A DNA stretch of 64,000 nt from JAGNLA01 sp964472265. Its GTDB lineage: Bacteria > Caldisericota > Caldisericia > JAAYUI01. The stretch is from contig CAYYJO010000001.1 of assembly GCA_964472265.1 (NCBI GenBank), forward strand, positions 33,692-97,691. Reading direction: 5' to 3'. Positions within the stretch are counted from its first letter, which is position 1. Each line of letters starts with the position of its first letter. Shown here piece after piece: positions 54,499 through 64,000 of the stretch. Below the pieces are notes generated by a model. It was not told the DNA's origin and searched no databases. It was given only the letters and a program-made list of their open reading frames with translations. Position numbers and translations under genes: made by a program.

Positions 54499-54764
54499 TC
54501 AATGCCGATCTTCAGTCATCCTTTCAAACTCGGGCGTGATAATGATCACTTTGTCGTGAAAAACCTCAATCCAGCCTTTGTTTATTGAAAAAAAGATTTC
54601 CCCTGAATCCGACTTCGCTGAAATCTTGCCTTTTGCAAGATTTGCCACCATGTTGATGTGACCGGGGAGGATGCCCCAGTATCCATCTTCAAGCGGTACC
54701 ATCAGCGAACTTGCCTTGAATGCGTTTTGCTTCGATTCGGGAGTGATGATCGTCACTTCGAGCA

Positions 54765-54765
<1 letters not shown>
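54499..54765 (-). CDS. atpC: ATP synthase epsilon subunit (short, no C-terminal helices)
   Basis: The 88-residue protein has the N-terminal beta-sandwich of epsilon: VTIITPESK, VPLEDGYWGILPGHI and the IEVFHDKVIIIT strand. Usual epsilon chains have about 130-140 residues; the missing part is the C-terminal helical hairpin, which in other enzymes inhibits ATP hydrolysis. The coding sequence ends in a normal stop with a gene following, so it is a genuine short form. Its ATG shares one base with the atpD stop. Confidence 0.92.
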
Positions 54766-56210
<1,445 letters not shown>

Positions 56211-57071
56211 CTATCTCTCCTTGATGGCATTGGCGCCGGATGTGATTTCTGTGAGTTCTTTGGTGATTGCTGCCTGGCGGGTTCTCTGGTATTTGATCCA
56301 GAGTTTCTGACCAAGCTCCTCAGCGTTTTCCGTGGCCCGGTGCATGCTCATCCTTCTCATGGCCTGCTCTGAGGCGGCTGCCTCAAGCAAGACCTTGTAA
56401 ACAAACAGATCAACGTAGTTGCTCATAAGACCGTCAAGAATCTCTCTTGGCTCAGGTTTGAAAATGAAGGATTCAAGAGACTTCTTGTAGCCTTTTGTTA
56501 TCGGCACAAGCGGAAGCATCTCTCTGATGACGCTCTCCTGCTTGAGCACCGACTGGAACTCCATATAGGCAAAGCTGACTGACTGGATTTCGTTTGTGAT
56601 GTACATTCTTTTTATCACATCCGAAATCTTTTGGGCCACCGAGAAGGTAACATGGTCAAGCAGGCCAGGTTCTTCAATGATAAACTCGTGCCCGTGTTTT
56701 TTGAACTGCTTTGCTGTCTTTTTTGAGGTTGTTCCCAGAAAGACATTTTTGCCCTGGATGAAGTTCTCAGAAATTGTGGTTACGTTTGAATTGAATGCTC
56801 CACAAAAACCCCTGTCGGAGGTTAGAATCAGCAAAAGCGACTTTTCAACCGGTCTTGATTCAAAGAGCGGGGATACCGTGATGTCCTCGTGTACATGAGC
56901 CGAAATCGAGAGAAGCAGCTCACGCAGCTTTTCAACGTACGGCACCGATTCCTCGACCTGCTTGCGCAGATGGTAAATCTTGACCACGGAGAGCATTTCC
57001 ATCGATTTGGTGATGTGCGACACCGACTTGACCGACGATATCCTCCTGCGAAGTGCTCGAAGTGTCGCCAC
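56211..57071 (-). CDS. atpG: ATP synthase gamma subunit
   Basis: The rotor shaft subunit, 286 residues. The N-terminal coiled coil begins with RALRRRISSVKSVSHITKSM (the conserved start of gamma), the middle has TSDRGFCGAFNSN, and the C-terminus has the ASEQAMRRMSMHRATENAEE helix followed by KYQRTRQAAITKELTEITSG. It overlaps atpA by one base. Confidence 0.96.
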   Translation of the reverse strand: MATLRALRRRISSVKSVSHITKSMEMLSVVKIYHLRKQVEESVPYVEKLRELLLSISAHVHEDITVSPLFESRPVEKSLLLILTSDRGFCGAFNSNVTTISENFIQGKNVFLGTTSKKTAKQFKKHGHEFIIEEPGLLDHVTFSVAQKISDVIKRMYITNEIQSVSFAYMEFQSVLKQESVIREMLPLVPITKGYKKSLESFIFKPEPREILDGLMSNYVDLFVYKVLLEAAASEQAMRRMSMHRATENAEELGQKLWIKYQRTRQAAITKELTEITSGANAIKER

Positions 57072-58582
57072 TACTGGCTCCTGTAATCCTTTGCTATCTT
57101 GCCCACAACGTCGGCAACCTCTTCCCTGAGTGAATCGGTCAGCTTGGGGGAAACGGTCAGCTGGGTGATCACCGCAGGATTGGACTTCTTCACTTCATCG
57201 ATGAGGTAGCGCTCGAAATCCTTTACCTTGTCTTTTGGCAGATCGTCAAAAGCGCCGGTTGAATAGGCGAGCAGAACAAGAACCTGTTGTCCAACAGGAA
57301 GCGGTGAATACTGCGGTTGCTTGAGCAATTCAACCAGACGCTCACCTCTGCTGAGTTTCTTCTGTGTAACAGGGTCAAGCTCAGCGCCAAACTGGGCAAA
57401 TGCCTTGAGGTCGTTGTACTGTGAAAGGTCAAGCTTCAGTGTTCCGCCAACTTTTTTCATCGTTGGAATCTGCGCTGCTCCACCGACACGCGAGACGGAA
57501 AGTCCGACGTTAACAGCCGGTCTGATACCTTCATGGAAAAGCTCTTTCTCAAGGTGAATCTGACCGTCCGTGATGGAGATGAGGTTTGTCGGGATGTACT
57601 GTGAAATATCGCCGGCCTGGGTCTCAATGACTGGCAAGGCGGTAACCGAACCACCACCAAAATCTTTGTGGAGTTTTGCAGCTCTCTCAAGCAGTCTCGA
57701 GTGGAGATAGAAAATGTCGCCCGGGTAAGCTTCACGTCCAGGCGGTCTTCTAAGAAGCAAGGCCAGTTCACGATAAGAATCGGCGTGCTTGCTCAGATCG
57801 TCGTAAATGATGAGGACGTGCTTTCCTGCCTTCATGAACTCTTCGGCAATGGCGCATCCTACATAAGGGGCAATGTATCTGACTGCTGGCGACTGGTCGG
57901 CAAGAGAACCGACAACAATCGTATAATCAAGGGCTCCACCTTCGCGAAGCGTCTTTACTATGCCGGCAAGCGTTGATGATTTCTGGGCAATTCCGACATA
58001 GATGCAGATCATGTTCTGGTCTTTTTGGTTGAGGATTGCGTCGATGGCTATGGCGGTTTTACCGGTCTGTCTGTCACCGATGATCAGTTCGCGCTGACCG
58101 CGACCGATTGGAAACAGGGCGTCAATGCACTTTAGACCTGTCTGCATCGATTCATGAACCGGTTCCCTGTCGATAACCGACGGCGCCTTCTGCTCAAGAG
58201 GAATATGTTTGAGAGTGGCGGGGGCTGGTTTTCCGTCGATTGGCAAACCGAGCGGGTCGATTACGCGGCCGATGAGCTGGTGTGAGAACGGAACAGAAAG
58301 GACACGACCGGTTCTCGTAACCCTGTCGCCTTCCCTGACCATCTTGTCATCGCCAAGAAGAACGACGCCGACTGATTCCGGTGAGAGCGAGAGGACGAAT
58401 CCTTCGATTCCACCCTGGAAGGTCAGGATTTCACCGATGAAGGCATCGGAAAGGCCGGTAATGGTTGCAACGCCATCACCAACTGAAAAGACTACTCCTG
58501 CATTCTCAAGTTTGACTTCAAATTTTGTCTGGGTCAGTTGCCCCATCCACTCATTGAAGATTCTGTCAAGGGTTTCGGCCAT
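57071..58582 (-). CDS. atpA: ATP synthase alpha subunit
   Basis: Non-catalytic nucleotide-binding F1 subunit, 503 residues. The P-loop is GDRQTGKT (169-176). [39 protein letters not shown] and the [22 protein letters not shown] block are standard alpha motifs. It starts at ATG 58582 behind GAGGTGAT and is 4 nt from the b-type gene. Confidence 0.97.
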   Translation of the reverse strand: MAETLDRIFNEWMGQLTQTKFEVKLENAGVVFSVGDGVATITGLSDAFIGEILTFQGGIEGFVLSLSPESVGVVLLGDDKMVREGDRVTRTGRVLSVPFSHQLIGRVIDPLGLPIDGKPAPATLKHIPLEQKAPSVIDREPVHESMQTGLKCIDALFPIGRGQRELIIGDRQTGKTAIAIDAILNQKDQNMICIYVGIAQKSSTLAGIVKTLREGGALDYTIVVGSLADQSPAVRYIAPYVGCAIAEEFMKAGKHVLIIYDDLSKHADSYRELALLLRRPPGREAYPGDIFYLHSRLLERAAKLHKDFGGGSVTALPVIETQAGDISQYIPTNLISITDGQIHLEKELFHEGIRPAVNVGLSVSRVGGAAQIPTMKKVGGTLKLDLSQYNDLKAFAQFGAELDPVTQKKLSRGERLVELLKQPQYSPLPVGQQVLVLLAYSTGAFDDLPKDKVKDFERYLIDEVKKSNPAVITQLTVSPKLTDSLREEVADVVGKIAKDYRSQ

Positions 58583-58586
58583 GACA

Positions 58587-59399
58587 TCACCTCATTGAGC
58601 TGACGGTGGATTCGATTATCTTGGCAACCGATGTGTCAAAGATTGTGTCGTCAAAAGCTAGCTTGAGTCCAGAGATGATTTCTGGGTTCACTTCGAAAGC
58701 ATAGGATTGTCTTCCCGGGAGAGTTGTGCCGATAAAGTCCTTCACCTTGGCCTTGAGCGGTTCAGGAAGTTCAGAAGCTGACGTAATAACAACCTTTTTC
58801 ACATCCTTGACCGTCTTAAGGAAGTCGCAAAGCTGGGTCTTCTGTCCTGAAAGGTCACAAGCCATCTGCTCTGGCAGGCTATCGATAATGCTCTTGGTGT
58901 AGGAAAGGCTGTTTCCAGTTCCAAAAACCTGGACTGCAACAGACTTTGTCACCTGGGCAAGAATCTTTTTTGTCCTGTCTTTGAGTTGAATGTCAGTGAT
59001 CTCGCGTTCACCCTTTGCTTCATCTTCAGCTGATTTGATGATTGACTTTGCCTCTTCGCGAGCCTTGATGATAATTTCATCCTTCATGGATTCGGCGGAC
59101 ATGACGCTGTCAGATTGGATTCGCTTGGCCTGATCGCGGGCTTCGGCAATGACCGTATCTGCTTCGGCAAGCTTCTTTTCTGATTCAGCCTGGAGTGCTT
59201 TTGCCTCGTCGATTTCCTTTGAGGCAGCGTTTTTCCGCTCTGCAAGCATCTTCTGAACTGGTGCGTAAAGGAATGATCTGAACAGCAAAACCAGCACGAG
59301 CAGGTTTATGAAGACAACAACCATTGTCACCCAGTCGACTCCTAGGAGTCCCGGGCCTGTCGCTTCGGATGTCGACAGTAACATTGATGAAAGGTTCAC
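58587..59399 (-). CDS. atpF: ATP synthase b subunit with delta-like C-terminal domain
   Basis: The N-terminus has one membrane helix ([20 protein letters not shown]) and [16 protein letters not shown], the pattern of b subunits. A long charged helix (about 50-165) follows as the stator stalk. The last 75 residues ([20 protein letters not shown], then [16 protein letters not shown]) match the C-terminal part of the delta subunit, while the delta N-terminal helix bundle is largely absent. The overall design fits 'alternate' F0 subunit B of N-ATPases. No separate atpH gene exists in the operon. The GTG at 59399 is preferred, 6 nt after AGGAG; a TTG at 59405 lies too close. Confidence 0.9.
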   Translation of the reverse strand: MNLSSMLLSTSEATGPGLLGVDWVTMVVVFINLLVLVLLFRSFLYAPVQKMLAERKNAASKEIDEAKALQAESEKKLAEADTVIAEARDQAKRIQSDSVMSAESMKDEIIIKAREEAKSIIKSAEDEAKGEREITDIQLKDRTKKILAQVTKSVAVQVFGTGNSLSYTKSIIDSLPEQMACDLSGQKTQLCDFLKTVKDVKKVVITSASELPEPLKAKVKDFIGTTLPGRQSYAFEVNPEIISGLKLAFDDTIFDTSVAKIIESTVSSMR

Positions 59400-59408
59400 C
59401 GTCAACTC

Positions 59409-59666
59409 CTAGAGGACGAACAGAATGACGAGGGCAACGGCGAGGGCGTAGATGACCAGTGACTCGATGAGAGCCAGCGAGAGGATGAGGGTTGTGAAAA
59501 TCCTGTCTCCTGCTTCAGGCTGCCTGGCGATAGCGTCTACAGCCGAGGCTGCCGCTTTTCCCTGTCCAAGTGCTCCGCCAAATGCGGCAATCGAGATTCC
59601 AAGTGCCGAGGCAAACATCTTTGCCACGGTGATAAGCCAGCTCATATTTCCTGCTGCATTTTCCAT
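59409..59666 (-). CDS. atpE: ATP synthase c subunit with Na+-binding signature
   Basis: The 85-residue rotor-ring subunit has two membrane helices joined by the ARQPEA loop. In helix 1 Gln35 lies in GALGQGKAA; in helix 2 Glu68, Ser69 and Tyr73 lie in ALIESLVIYALAV. Gln, Glu-Ser and Tyr have the same spacing as the Na+ ligands Gln32, Glu65, Ser66 and Tyr70 of the Ilyobacter tartaricus c-ring. Proton-type c subunits lack this set. The start is ATG 59666 behind AGGAGG; 37 further upstream codons overlap atpB and are not credible. Confidence 0.93.
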   Translation of the reverse strand: MENAAGNMSWLITVAKMFASALGISIAAFGGALGQGKAAASAVDAIARQPEAGDRIFTTLILSLALIESLVIYALAVALVILFVL

Positions 59667-60682
59667 CAATGTCCTCCTTTGGCTGAGACAGCCGGTTGCA
59701 GATATACCATGAACAGCATTGTGAATACCAATGCCTGAACGAATCCTGTGAACAGACCAAGTACGAGAATGATACATGGCACAGCGAATGCCACCAGTGA
59801 TGTGATGACTTCCAGAACGATGTGCTCACCAGTCAGGTTTCCAAAAAGACGGACGGCAAGCGAGATTGGTTTGCTGACTTCTTCAAGGATGTTGATCGGG
59901 AGCATGATCGGTGTTGGTTTGATGTAGTGCTTGAGGTAGTTTCCAAAGCCCTTGACCTTGATCCACTGGAAGTGGAAGTAGCTGACGGCTGTTAGAGCCA
60001 GTGCCAGCGTCACCGAAAGGTCGGTTGTTGGGGCGATGATCATTTTAATGTTGATGTGGCCATAGAACGGAACCGTAAGGCTTGAGATGATTCCCAGCAG
60101 GTTTGAGATGACAATGAAGCCAAACAGTGTACCAACAATGACTTCATATTTTTCACCGTCGTGACCAAGAATCATGTTTGTCAAACCCTTTACAGAGCCA
60201 ACGAGCATTTCAGCCAGGGCTGCAAGAGTGGAACCTTTCTTCTTCAGGCCTATTCCGAGAATTATTATGATTGCTGCAAAGATGAGTCCGGCGATTATTA
60301 CTGCGAAGAAAGTGTTTGTTAGCTTATGACCCCACAAAACAAACGTTGTGAACTGTGGCCCGACAGGGATGCGTTCATGCACAACCGCCGTTCCGCCAAA
60401 CAAACCGGTGATGTAGGGAACTGCAAGAAGAGCGAACGACCAGCCGAAAAGACCGAACACAAGAACCTTTGTCATGTACTTCGTCAGCTTGTCAAAAGCA
60501 ACCTTGAGGAAAAGAGCCAGAATCAGACCAACATAGACAAGGTTTGAAAATGGAGCTAGTGCAGATACTTGTGACGCTGCAATGCCATAACCGATTCCAA
60601 GCACCAGAAGAATGACCAGCCATGTGAAGTTTTGCTGGAAGAGCGGTACTTTTGACTTTGCTACCTTTGCTTCTTCAGACAT
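59666..60682 (-). CDS. atpB: ATP synthase a subunit
   Basis: The ion-channel subunit, 338 residues and several membrane helices. The essential Arg is Arg278 in ISLAVRLFGNLTGEHIVL, followed by the helix pair typical of subunit a. PTPIMLPINILEEVSKP precedes it, as in other a subunits. The ATG at 60682 follows GGAGG; the frame extends 90 codons upstream without a membrane pattern. The start shares a base with the preceding stop (TGATG) and its own stop shares a base with atpE. Confidence 0.95.
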   Translation of the reverse strand: MSEEAKVAKSKVPLFQQNFTWLVILLVLGIGYGIAASQVSALAPFSNLVYVGLILALFLKVAFDKLTKYMTKVLVFGLFGWSFALLAVPYITGLFGGTAVVHERIPVGPQFTTFVLWGHKLTNTFFAVIIAGLIFAAIIIILGIGLKKKGSTLAALAEMLVGSVKGLTNMILGHDGEKYEVIVGTLFGFIVISNLLGIISSLTVPFYGHINIKMIIAPTTDLSVTLALALTAVSYFHFQWIKVKGFGNYLKHYIKPTPIMLPINILEEVSKPISLAVRLFGNLTGEHIVLEVITSLVAFAVPCIILVLGLFTGFVQALVFTMLFMVYLQPAVSAKGGH

Positions 60683-60975
60683 CAATTGCCTCCATCCTTG
60701 TTTTTGCGGATGTAGATGATCCACCACAACCCTGAACCTACTGCAAATCCGGACATTGAAGAAAGAATGCCGGCTATTCCGTATACCTTGTCCCAAAGAG
60801 TCAGGAGAAGCGGCAAGCACATGACGATCACTGCACCCATTGACCTGAGAGGATTGGAGACGGCTGGAATGCCTTTCTCCATCGACTTTCTTGTCTGCGA
60901 GAACAGTGTCTGGAACCAAATATAGCCCAATCCGGCTCCCCAAGATAAACAAACGATGATGATCAAGTAAATCAC
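60682..60975 (-). CDS. Small ATP synthase-associated membrane protein (AtpR-like)
   Basis: The 97-residue protein has three hydrophobic segments (IIIVCLSWGAGLGYIWF, GAVIVMCLPLLLTLW and the GLWWIIYI region) and a basic C-terminus. It sits between the AtpI/AtpQ-like gene and atpB, the place of atpR in N-ATPase operons. Three helices and length fit AtpR; the sequence match is weak, and a divergent AtpI is the alternative. It starts with GTG at 60975, overlapping the upstream gene by 4 nt. Confidence 0.7.
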   Translation of the reverse strand: MIYLIIIVCLSWGAGLGYIWFQTLFSQTRKSMEKGIPAVSNPLRSMGAVIVMCLPLLLTLWDKVYGIAGILSSMSGFAVGSGLWWIIYIRKNKDGGN

Positions 60976-61181
60976 AGCTTAAACCTCATTAAGGATTTTA
61001 CCCCGGCTACAAGGCCACAAAGCATGAGCACAAGAAAGAAAATTGGCATTGTGTGCAACCAGCGGTCAAGGAAAAACCCGGCTAAACCACCAAGGGTAAG
61101 TGGTACAAGGAACATGACAAGCACCGTGATTGCTGTCATTCTCGACTTCACCATTTCAACTGCAATATTGCCTGTCTTCAC
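60972..61181 (-). CDS. AtpI/AtpQ-type ATP synthase assembly protein
   Basis: The 69-residue protein has two hydrophobic helices with LTLGGLAGFFLDRWLHTMPI between them; G-x2-A-G-x3-D-x-W-x4-P is the pattern of the ATPase_gene1 family (AtpI/AtpQ), thought to help c-ring assembly or Mg2+ handling. It starts with GTG at 61181, overlapping nuoN by 4 nt (GTGA), which joins the complex I and ATP synthase genes into one unit. Confidence 0.85.
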   Translation of the reverse strand: MKTGNIAVEMVKSRMTAITVLVMFLVPLTLGGLAGFFLDRWLHTMPIFFLVLMLCGLVAGVKSLMRFKL

Positions 61182-62650
61182 GATCCAAACCCACTTGCAG
61201 CTACGGATAGTGCGCTGTAGATTGCTGGAAGCAACCCGATGATCAACGTTCCGGCTGTGCAGATGAAAGCTGAAATGGTTGCCGGATTGCTCAAATATGT
61301 CATTGAGAGTTTGTCAGTGTCGCCGTTTTCAATGTACATGGCTTTTGCGATGTTGAAGTAGTAGAAGGCTGACAGAGCCGAATTGAGGACTGCAGCGATC
61401 ACGATCCAGTAGATGCGGGCGCTGATAGCGCTTGAGAAAACCCAGAGCTTTCCAAAGAAACCTGCAGTGAACGGGATTCCAAGCAAAGACACAAGGGCAA
61501 TTGTCATGCACAAGGCCAGCGCCGGATGGGTTTTTGAAAGTCCTTTGAAGTGGTCGAGTGTCGTTCCACCACGTTCCTTTTCCACGACTTTTATTATTGA
61601 GAATACGGCGATGTTCATAAGGGCGTATGCGGTTACATACATCAATACACCATAGATTGCCTTGTCTTTCACGGCGGGATCAGCAAAAATCACGACCACC
61701 GAGATGAGCATATAGCCAATCTGTGCAATCGAGCTGTAAGCCATGATCCTTTTGACTTCAGTCTGGAGAAGGGCTGTGATGTTGCCATAAGTCATTGAGG
61801 CAACCGAAATGCCCATAAGAATGTAGGAAAGCAAATCCCTGAACAACGGGTAGGCTGGAACTGCAAACCCTGCAAACCTCGACAGGGCAACGAGAGCACC
61901 TATTTTTGGAGCGACTGATATGAAAGCTGTTGAAACTGGCGGTGCTCCCTCGTAAACATCTGGCGCCCAGAAATGGAACGGTACTGCTGCAACCTTGAAC
62001 GAAAGTCCGGCTATCACAAGCAGGAATCCGATCGTGTAAGCGTTGATCAGACCCAGTGAGCCGATTGTCTCGACATTGACCTTTGCAATCGAGATAAAAT
62101 CAAAGCTCTTGGTAACCGAGAAGATCAGCGAGATGCCGTAGATTGTTATCGCTGAAGCAAACGCTCCAAGCAGGAAGTATTTGACAACGGCTTCCTTTGG
62201 CCGGATGTCGCCAGTCTTGAGTCCTGCGAGCATGTAAAGCGGAATCGATGCGCACTCGATTGTCAGGTACAGGACAAGCAGGTTTGAGGTCTGTACCATG
62301 ACCATCAAGCCACCGATCGAAAGAAGCAGCAGGAACAGGAATTCACCTTGGCGCTTTGACTCGACCGAGAACATGTCCATGCTTGAAAGCAGAACCGGAT
62401 AGGCGATCAGAAGGAGTAGAACCCTGCAAAATGCAGCAACATTATCCTGAATGATCAGCGAACCTGCCGGATTGGAACCGGCCATCAAACCAACATCTTT
62501 GCCAAGCACAACCAAAGCTGTAGTAATGATAACAAAAGAGAAAACACCAAGAACCCAGTTTTTTCTCGGCATCCTGATCACCGACGCCAGCAACAGAAGG
62601 CAGGCGCCGACAAAGACCACTATCTCAGGTATGAAGTAGTCGAGTCTCAT
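61178..62650 (-). CDS. nuoN: NADH-quinone oxidoreductase subunit N
   Basis: NuoN is an antiporter-like subunit of respiratory complex I. The 490-residue product has about 14 hydrophobic segments. The Mrp-antiporter region AVPFHFWAPDVYEGAPPVST is intact, and the helix with the key Glu lies in LYLTIECASIPLYML. The segment KRIMAYSSIAQIGYML carries the conserved Lys. It is 9 nt downstream of nuoM. The C-terminus overlaps the first ATP synthase gene. Confidence 0.96.
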   Translation of the reverse strand: MRLDYFIPEIVVFVGACLLLLASVIRMPRKNWVLGVFSFVIITTALVVLGKDVGLMAGSNPAGSLIIQDNVAAFCRVLLLLIAYPVLLSSMDMFSVESKRQGEFLFLLLLSIGGLMVMVQTSNLLVLYLTIECASIPLYMLAGLKTGDIRPKEAVVKYFLLGAFASAITIYGISLIFSVTKSFDFISIAKVNVETIGSLGLINAYTIGFLLVIAGLSFKVAAVPFHFWAPDVYEGAPPVSTAFISVAPKIGALVALSRFAGFAVPAYPLFRDLLSYILMGISVASMTYGNITALLQTEVKRIMAYSSIAQIGYMLISVVVIFADPAVKDKAIYGVLMYVTAYALMNIAVFSIIKVVEKERGGTTLDHFKGLSKTHPALALCMTIALVSLLGIPFTAGFFGKLWVFSSAISARIYWIVIAAVLNSALSAFYYFNIAKAMYIENGDTDKLSMTYLSNPATISAFICTAGTLIIGLLPAIYSALSVAASGFGS

Positions 62651-62659
62651 GATCCCAGC

Positions 62660-64000
62660 CTACTTCACAAACATCTGGTTTATCAATGTTATGAATGGAA
62701 GCGGGAATATGCCAATGAAGAAACTGAATCCGAACAATGGGAGGGCAGCGATGATTTCTCTGAAGTCAGCATCTTTTGCCGGTTGGTGTCCATCATCATG
62801 GGCAGCGACAGCGTGTGAATCGTGACCATGAGCATCATCGGTTTCTGGTGCACCTTTCGGTTTTCCAAACATTACCCTCTGCATCATCCACAGCATGCAG
62901 GCTGCGTTTATGAGAATTCCAATGACAGCGACCCATGGTGACCAGTCAAAGGCGAGGTATGAGCCGTTCATCGAGAGGAATTCACCAACAAAACCGGAGA
63001 GCGCCGGAAGACCTATCGAAGCAAACGAGGCGATGATCAACATGATTGCAATGACTGGAATCTTTGAGCCCATACCTGTGAGTTTTGAAATCTCTCTGGT
63101 GTGTTCCCTTTCATAGATGTAGCCGACGAGAAGGAAGAGCAGTCCGGTTATCAGTCCATGGCTGAACATAACCAGAATTGCACCCTGGAGGGCAACCTGC
63201 GAACCTGTCCAGGCGTAGGCTGCAACAGCTAGAAGAACGAAGCCCATGTGGTTTACTGATGTGTAGGCAACGAGCTTCTTTAGGTCTTTCTGGATCAATG
63301 CGCAGAAGGCTCCATAGACAATGCCAATCACAGCAAGGATTGCCATTGGCAACGCCCACCATTTTGCTGCCTGAGGAAGGATTCCGACACCGATTCTGAT
63401 GAGACCGTAGCCGCCCATCTTCAGGAGCACACCGGCAAGGAGAACCGAAATTGGGGCAGGCGCTTCGACGTGGGCATCAGGAAGCCAGGTGTGGAACGGG
63501 AAGGCCGGAATCTTGATGGCAAACGCAAGGAACATGGCTCCGAATGCAGGGAGGGCGAGTGCCCAGTTTGAAAATGAACCGCTCATTTTTACAAGATCAG
63601 GGATTGAGAATGTGTGTGTTGGAGCTGTGAAATAAATCGCAAGGATGGCCACCAGCATGAACAGCGAGCCAACCAGTGTGTAGATGAAGAACTTGATCGA
63701 GGCGTAAAGTTTTCGTTCACCGCCCCAGATGGCGATCAGGAAGTACATCGGGACAAGGACGATTTCCCAAAAGACGTAGAACATGACCAGGTCGAGAGCC
63801 ACAAAAACACCAAGCAAGCCGGTGATCAAAAGCAGGTAGAGAGAGAAATACTCCTTGACCCTGGTTTTGATGGTGAAGCTGGCAAGGCAGGCGGTGACCG
63901 AAAGAAGGCAAGTCAGGAACACCAGAAGCATCGACATGCCGTCAACACCAAGGTGGAAACTGATACCCAAATCCTTGATCCATGGGGTGAAGTCCTGCAC
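62660..64000 (-). CDS. nuoM: NADH-quinone oxidoreductase subunit M (5' end outside window)
   Basis: The C-terminal 446 residues are present; the first codons lie beyond the right edge. Typical NuoM segments are FYVFWEIVLVPMYFLI (with the conserved Glu), FPFHTWLPDAHVEAPAPISV (proton-channel Lys/His region) and KKLVAYTSVNHMGFV. The loop before the last helix is extended and rich in His and Asp (TDDAHGHDSHAVAAHDDGHQ). The rest of the nuo operon should lie to the right. Confidence 0.96.
   Translation of the reverse strand: MQDFTPWIKDLGISFHLGVDGMSMLLVFLTCLLSVTACLASFTIKTRVKEYFSLYLLLITGLLGVFVALDLVMFYVFWEIVLVPMYFLIAIWGGERKLYASIKFFIYTLVGSLFMLVAILAIYFTAPTHTFSIPDLVKMSGSFSNWALALPAFGAMFLAFAIKIPAFPFHTWLPDAHVEAPAPISVLLAGVLLKMGGYGLIRIGVGILPQAAKWWALPMAILAVIGIVYGAFCALIQKDLKKLVAYTSVNHMGFVLLAVAAYAWTGSQVALQGAILVMFSHGLITGLLFLLVGYIYEREHTREISKLTGMGSKIPVIAIMLIIASFASIGLPALSGFVGEFLSMNGSYLAFDWSPWVAVIGILINAACMLWMMQRVMFGKPKGAPETDDAHGHDSHAVAAHDDGHQPAKDADFREIIAALPLFGFSFFIGIFPLPFITLINQMFVK

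Noticed and set aside
60683..60952. 90-codon extension of atpB
   Set aside because: It overlaps the 97-residue membrane protein gene in another frame; ATG 60682 has a GGAGG site.

Overview
The window looks like a chromosomal segment of an uncultured, probably anaerobic bacterium, most likely from a metagenome assembly. It contains a 10-N scaffold gap inside purH and an in-frame stop inside rpoB. Every gene is bacterial, and 34 of 42 lie on the minus strand. Vitamin uptake genes (biotin, riboflavin, cobalamin), acetate kinase, a sodium-type ATP synthase and large secreted proteins with Ca-loop, dockerin and copper-amine-oxidase N-terminal domains suggest an anaerobic particle-degrading or fermentative lifestyle. 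The tmk-darA-holB-ricT order is the one known from Firmicutes, but other features (rpoB and rpoC separated by an EF-G paralogue, a large beta insertion) do not fit ordinary Firmicutes. A deep-branching candidate phylum is likely. I cannot name it from sequence alone.

Layout, left to right. 1-1342: 3'-truncated secreted protein. 1412-11828: an operon read leftward from a near-consensus promoter, rpoB - EF-G-like - rpoC - terminator. 11839-19977: a 2712-residue secreted protein, divergent from a gingipain-type (C25) protease with a dockerin-like tail (20066-22228). 22289-28910: purine synthesis (purM-purN-purH and, separately, ackA-purL). 28966-32404: lepA-hemW-bioY with 4-nt overlaps. 32551-43286: a rightward run of overlapping genes, topB - two class A penicillin-binding proteins - tmk - darA (c-di-AMP receptor) - holB - ricT. 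43287-45865: an FMN-riboswitch operon, ribU - carboxylate-amine ligase - a 53-residue membrane peptide - psd. 45840-48563: a cobalamin-riboswitch operon, btuF-btuC-btuD, whose promoter overlaps the divergent radA promoter. 48589-50691: radA, convergent with a small secreted CuAO-domain protein. 50734-64000: a leftward array, nuoM - nuoN - ATP synthase (nine genes) - HD hydrolase - comM - fmt - metallophosphoesterase, with almost no spaces between genes.

The most interesting points are these. The ATP synthase has hallmarks of the Na+-translocating N-ATPases: two small membrane proteins ahead of atpB, a b subunit carrying a delta-like tail, no atpH, and a complete Na+ ligand set in subunit c. 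Its gene order is a circular permutation of the N-ATPase operon, and it is joined end-to-end to complex I genes. An EF-G paralogue without the usual catalytic His sits between rpoB and rpoC and is translationally coupled to rpoB. RpoB carries a roughly 240-residue insertion made of repeated modules. Several genes have promoters whose -10 box sits only 6-12 nt before the start codon, implying leaderless or near-leaderless mRNAs. No tRNA, rRNA, CRISPR array, IS element or prophage gene was seen, and there is no gene-free stretch longer than about 210 bases.
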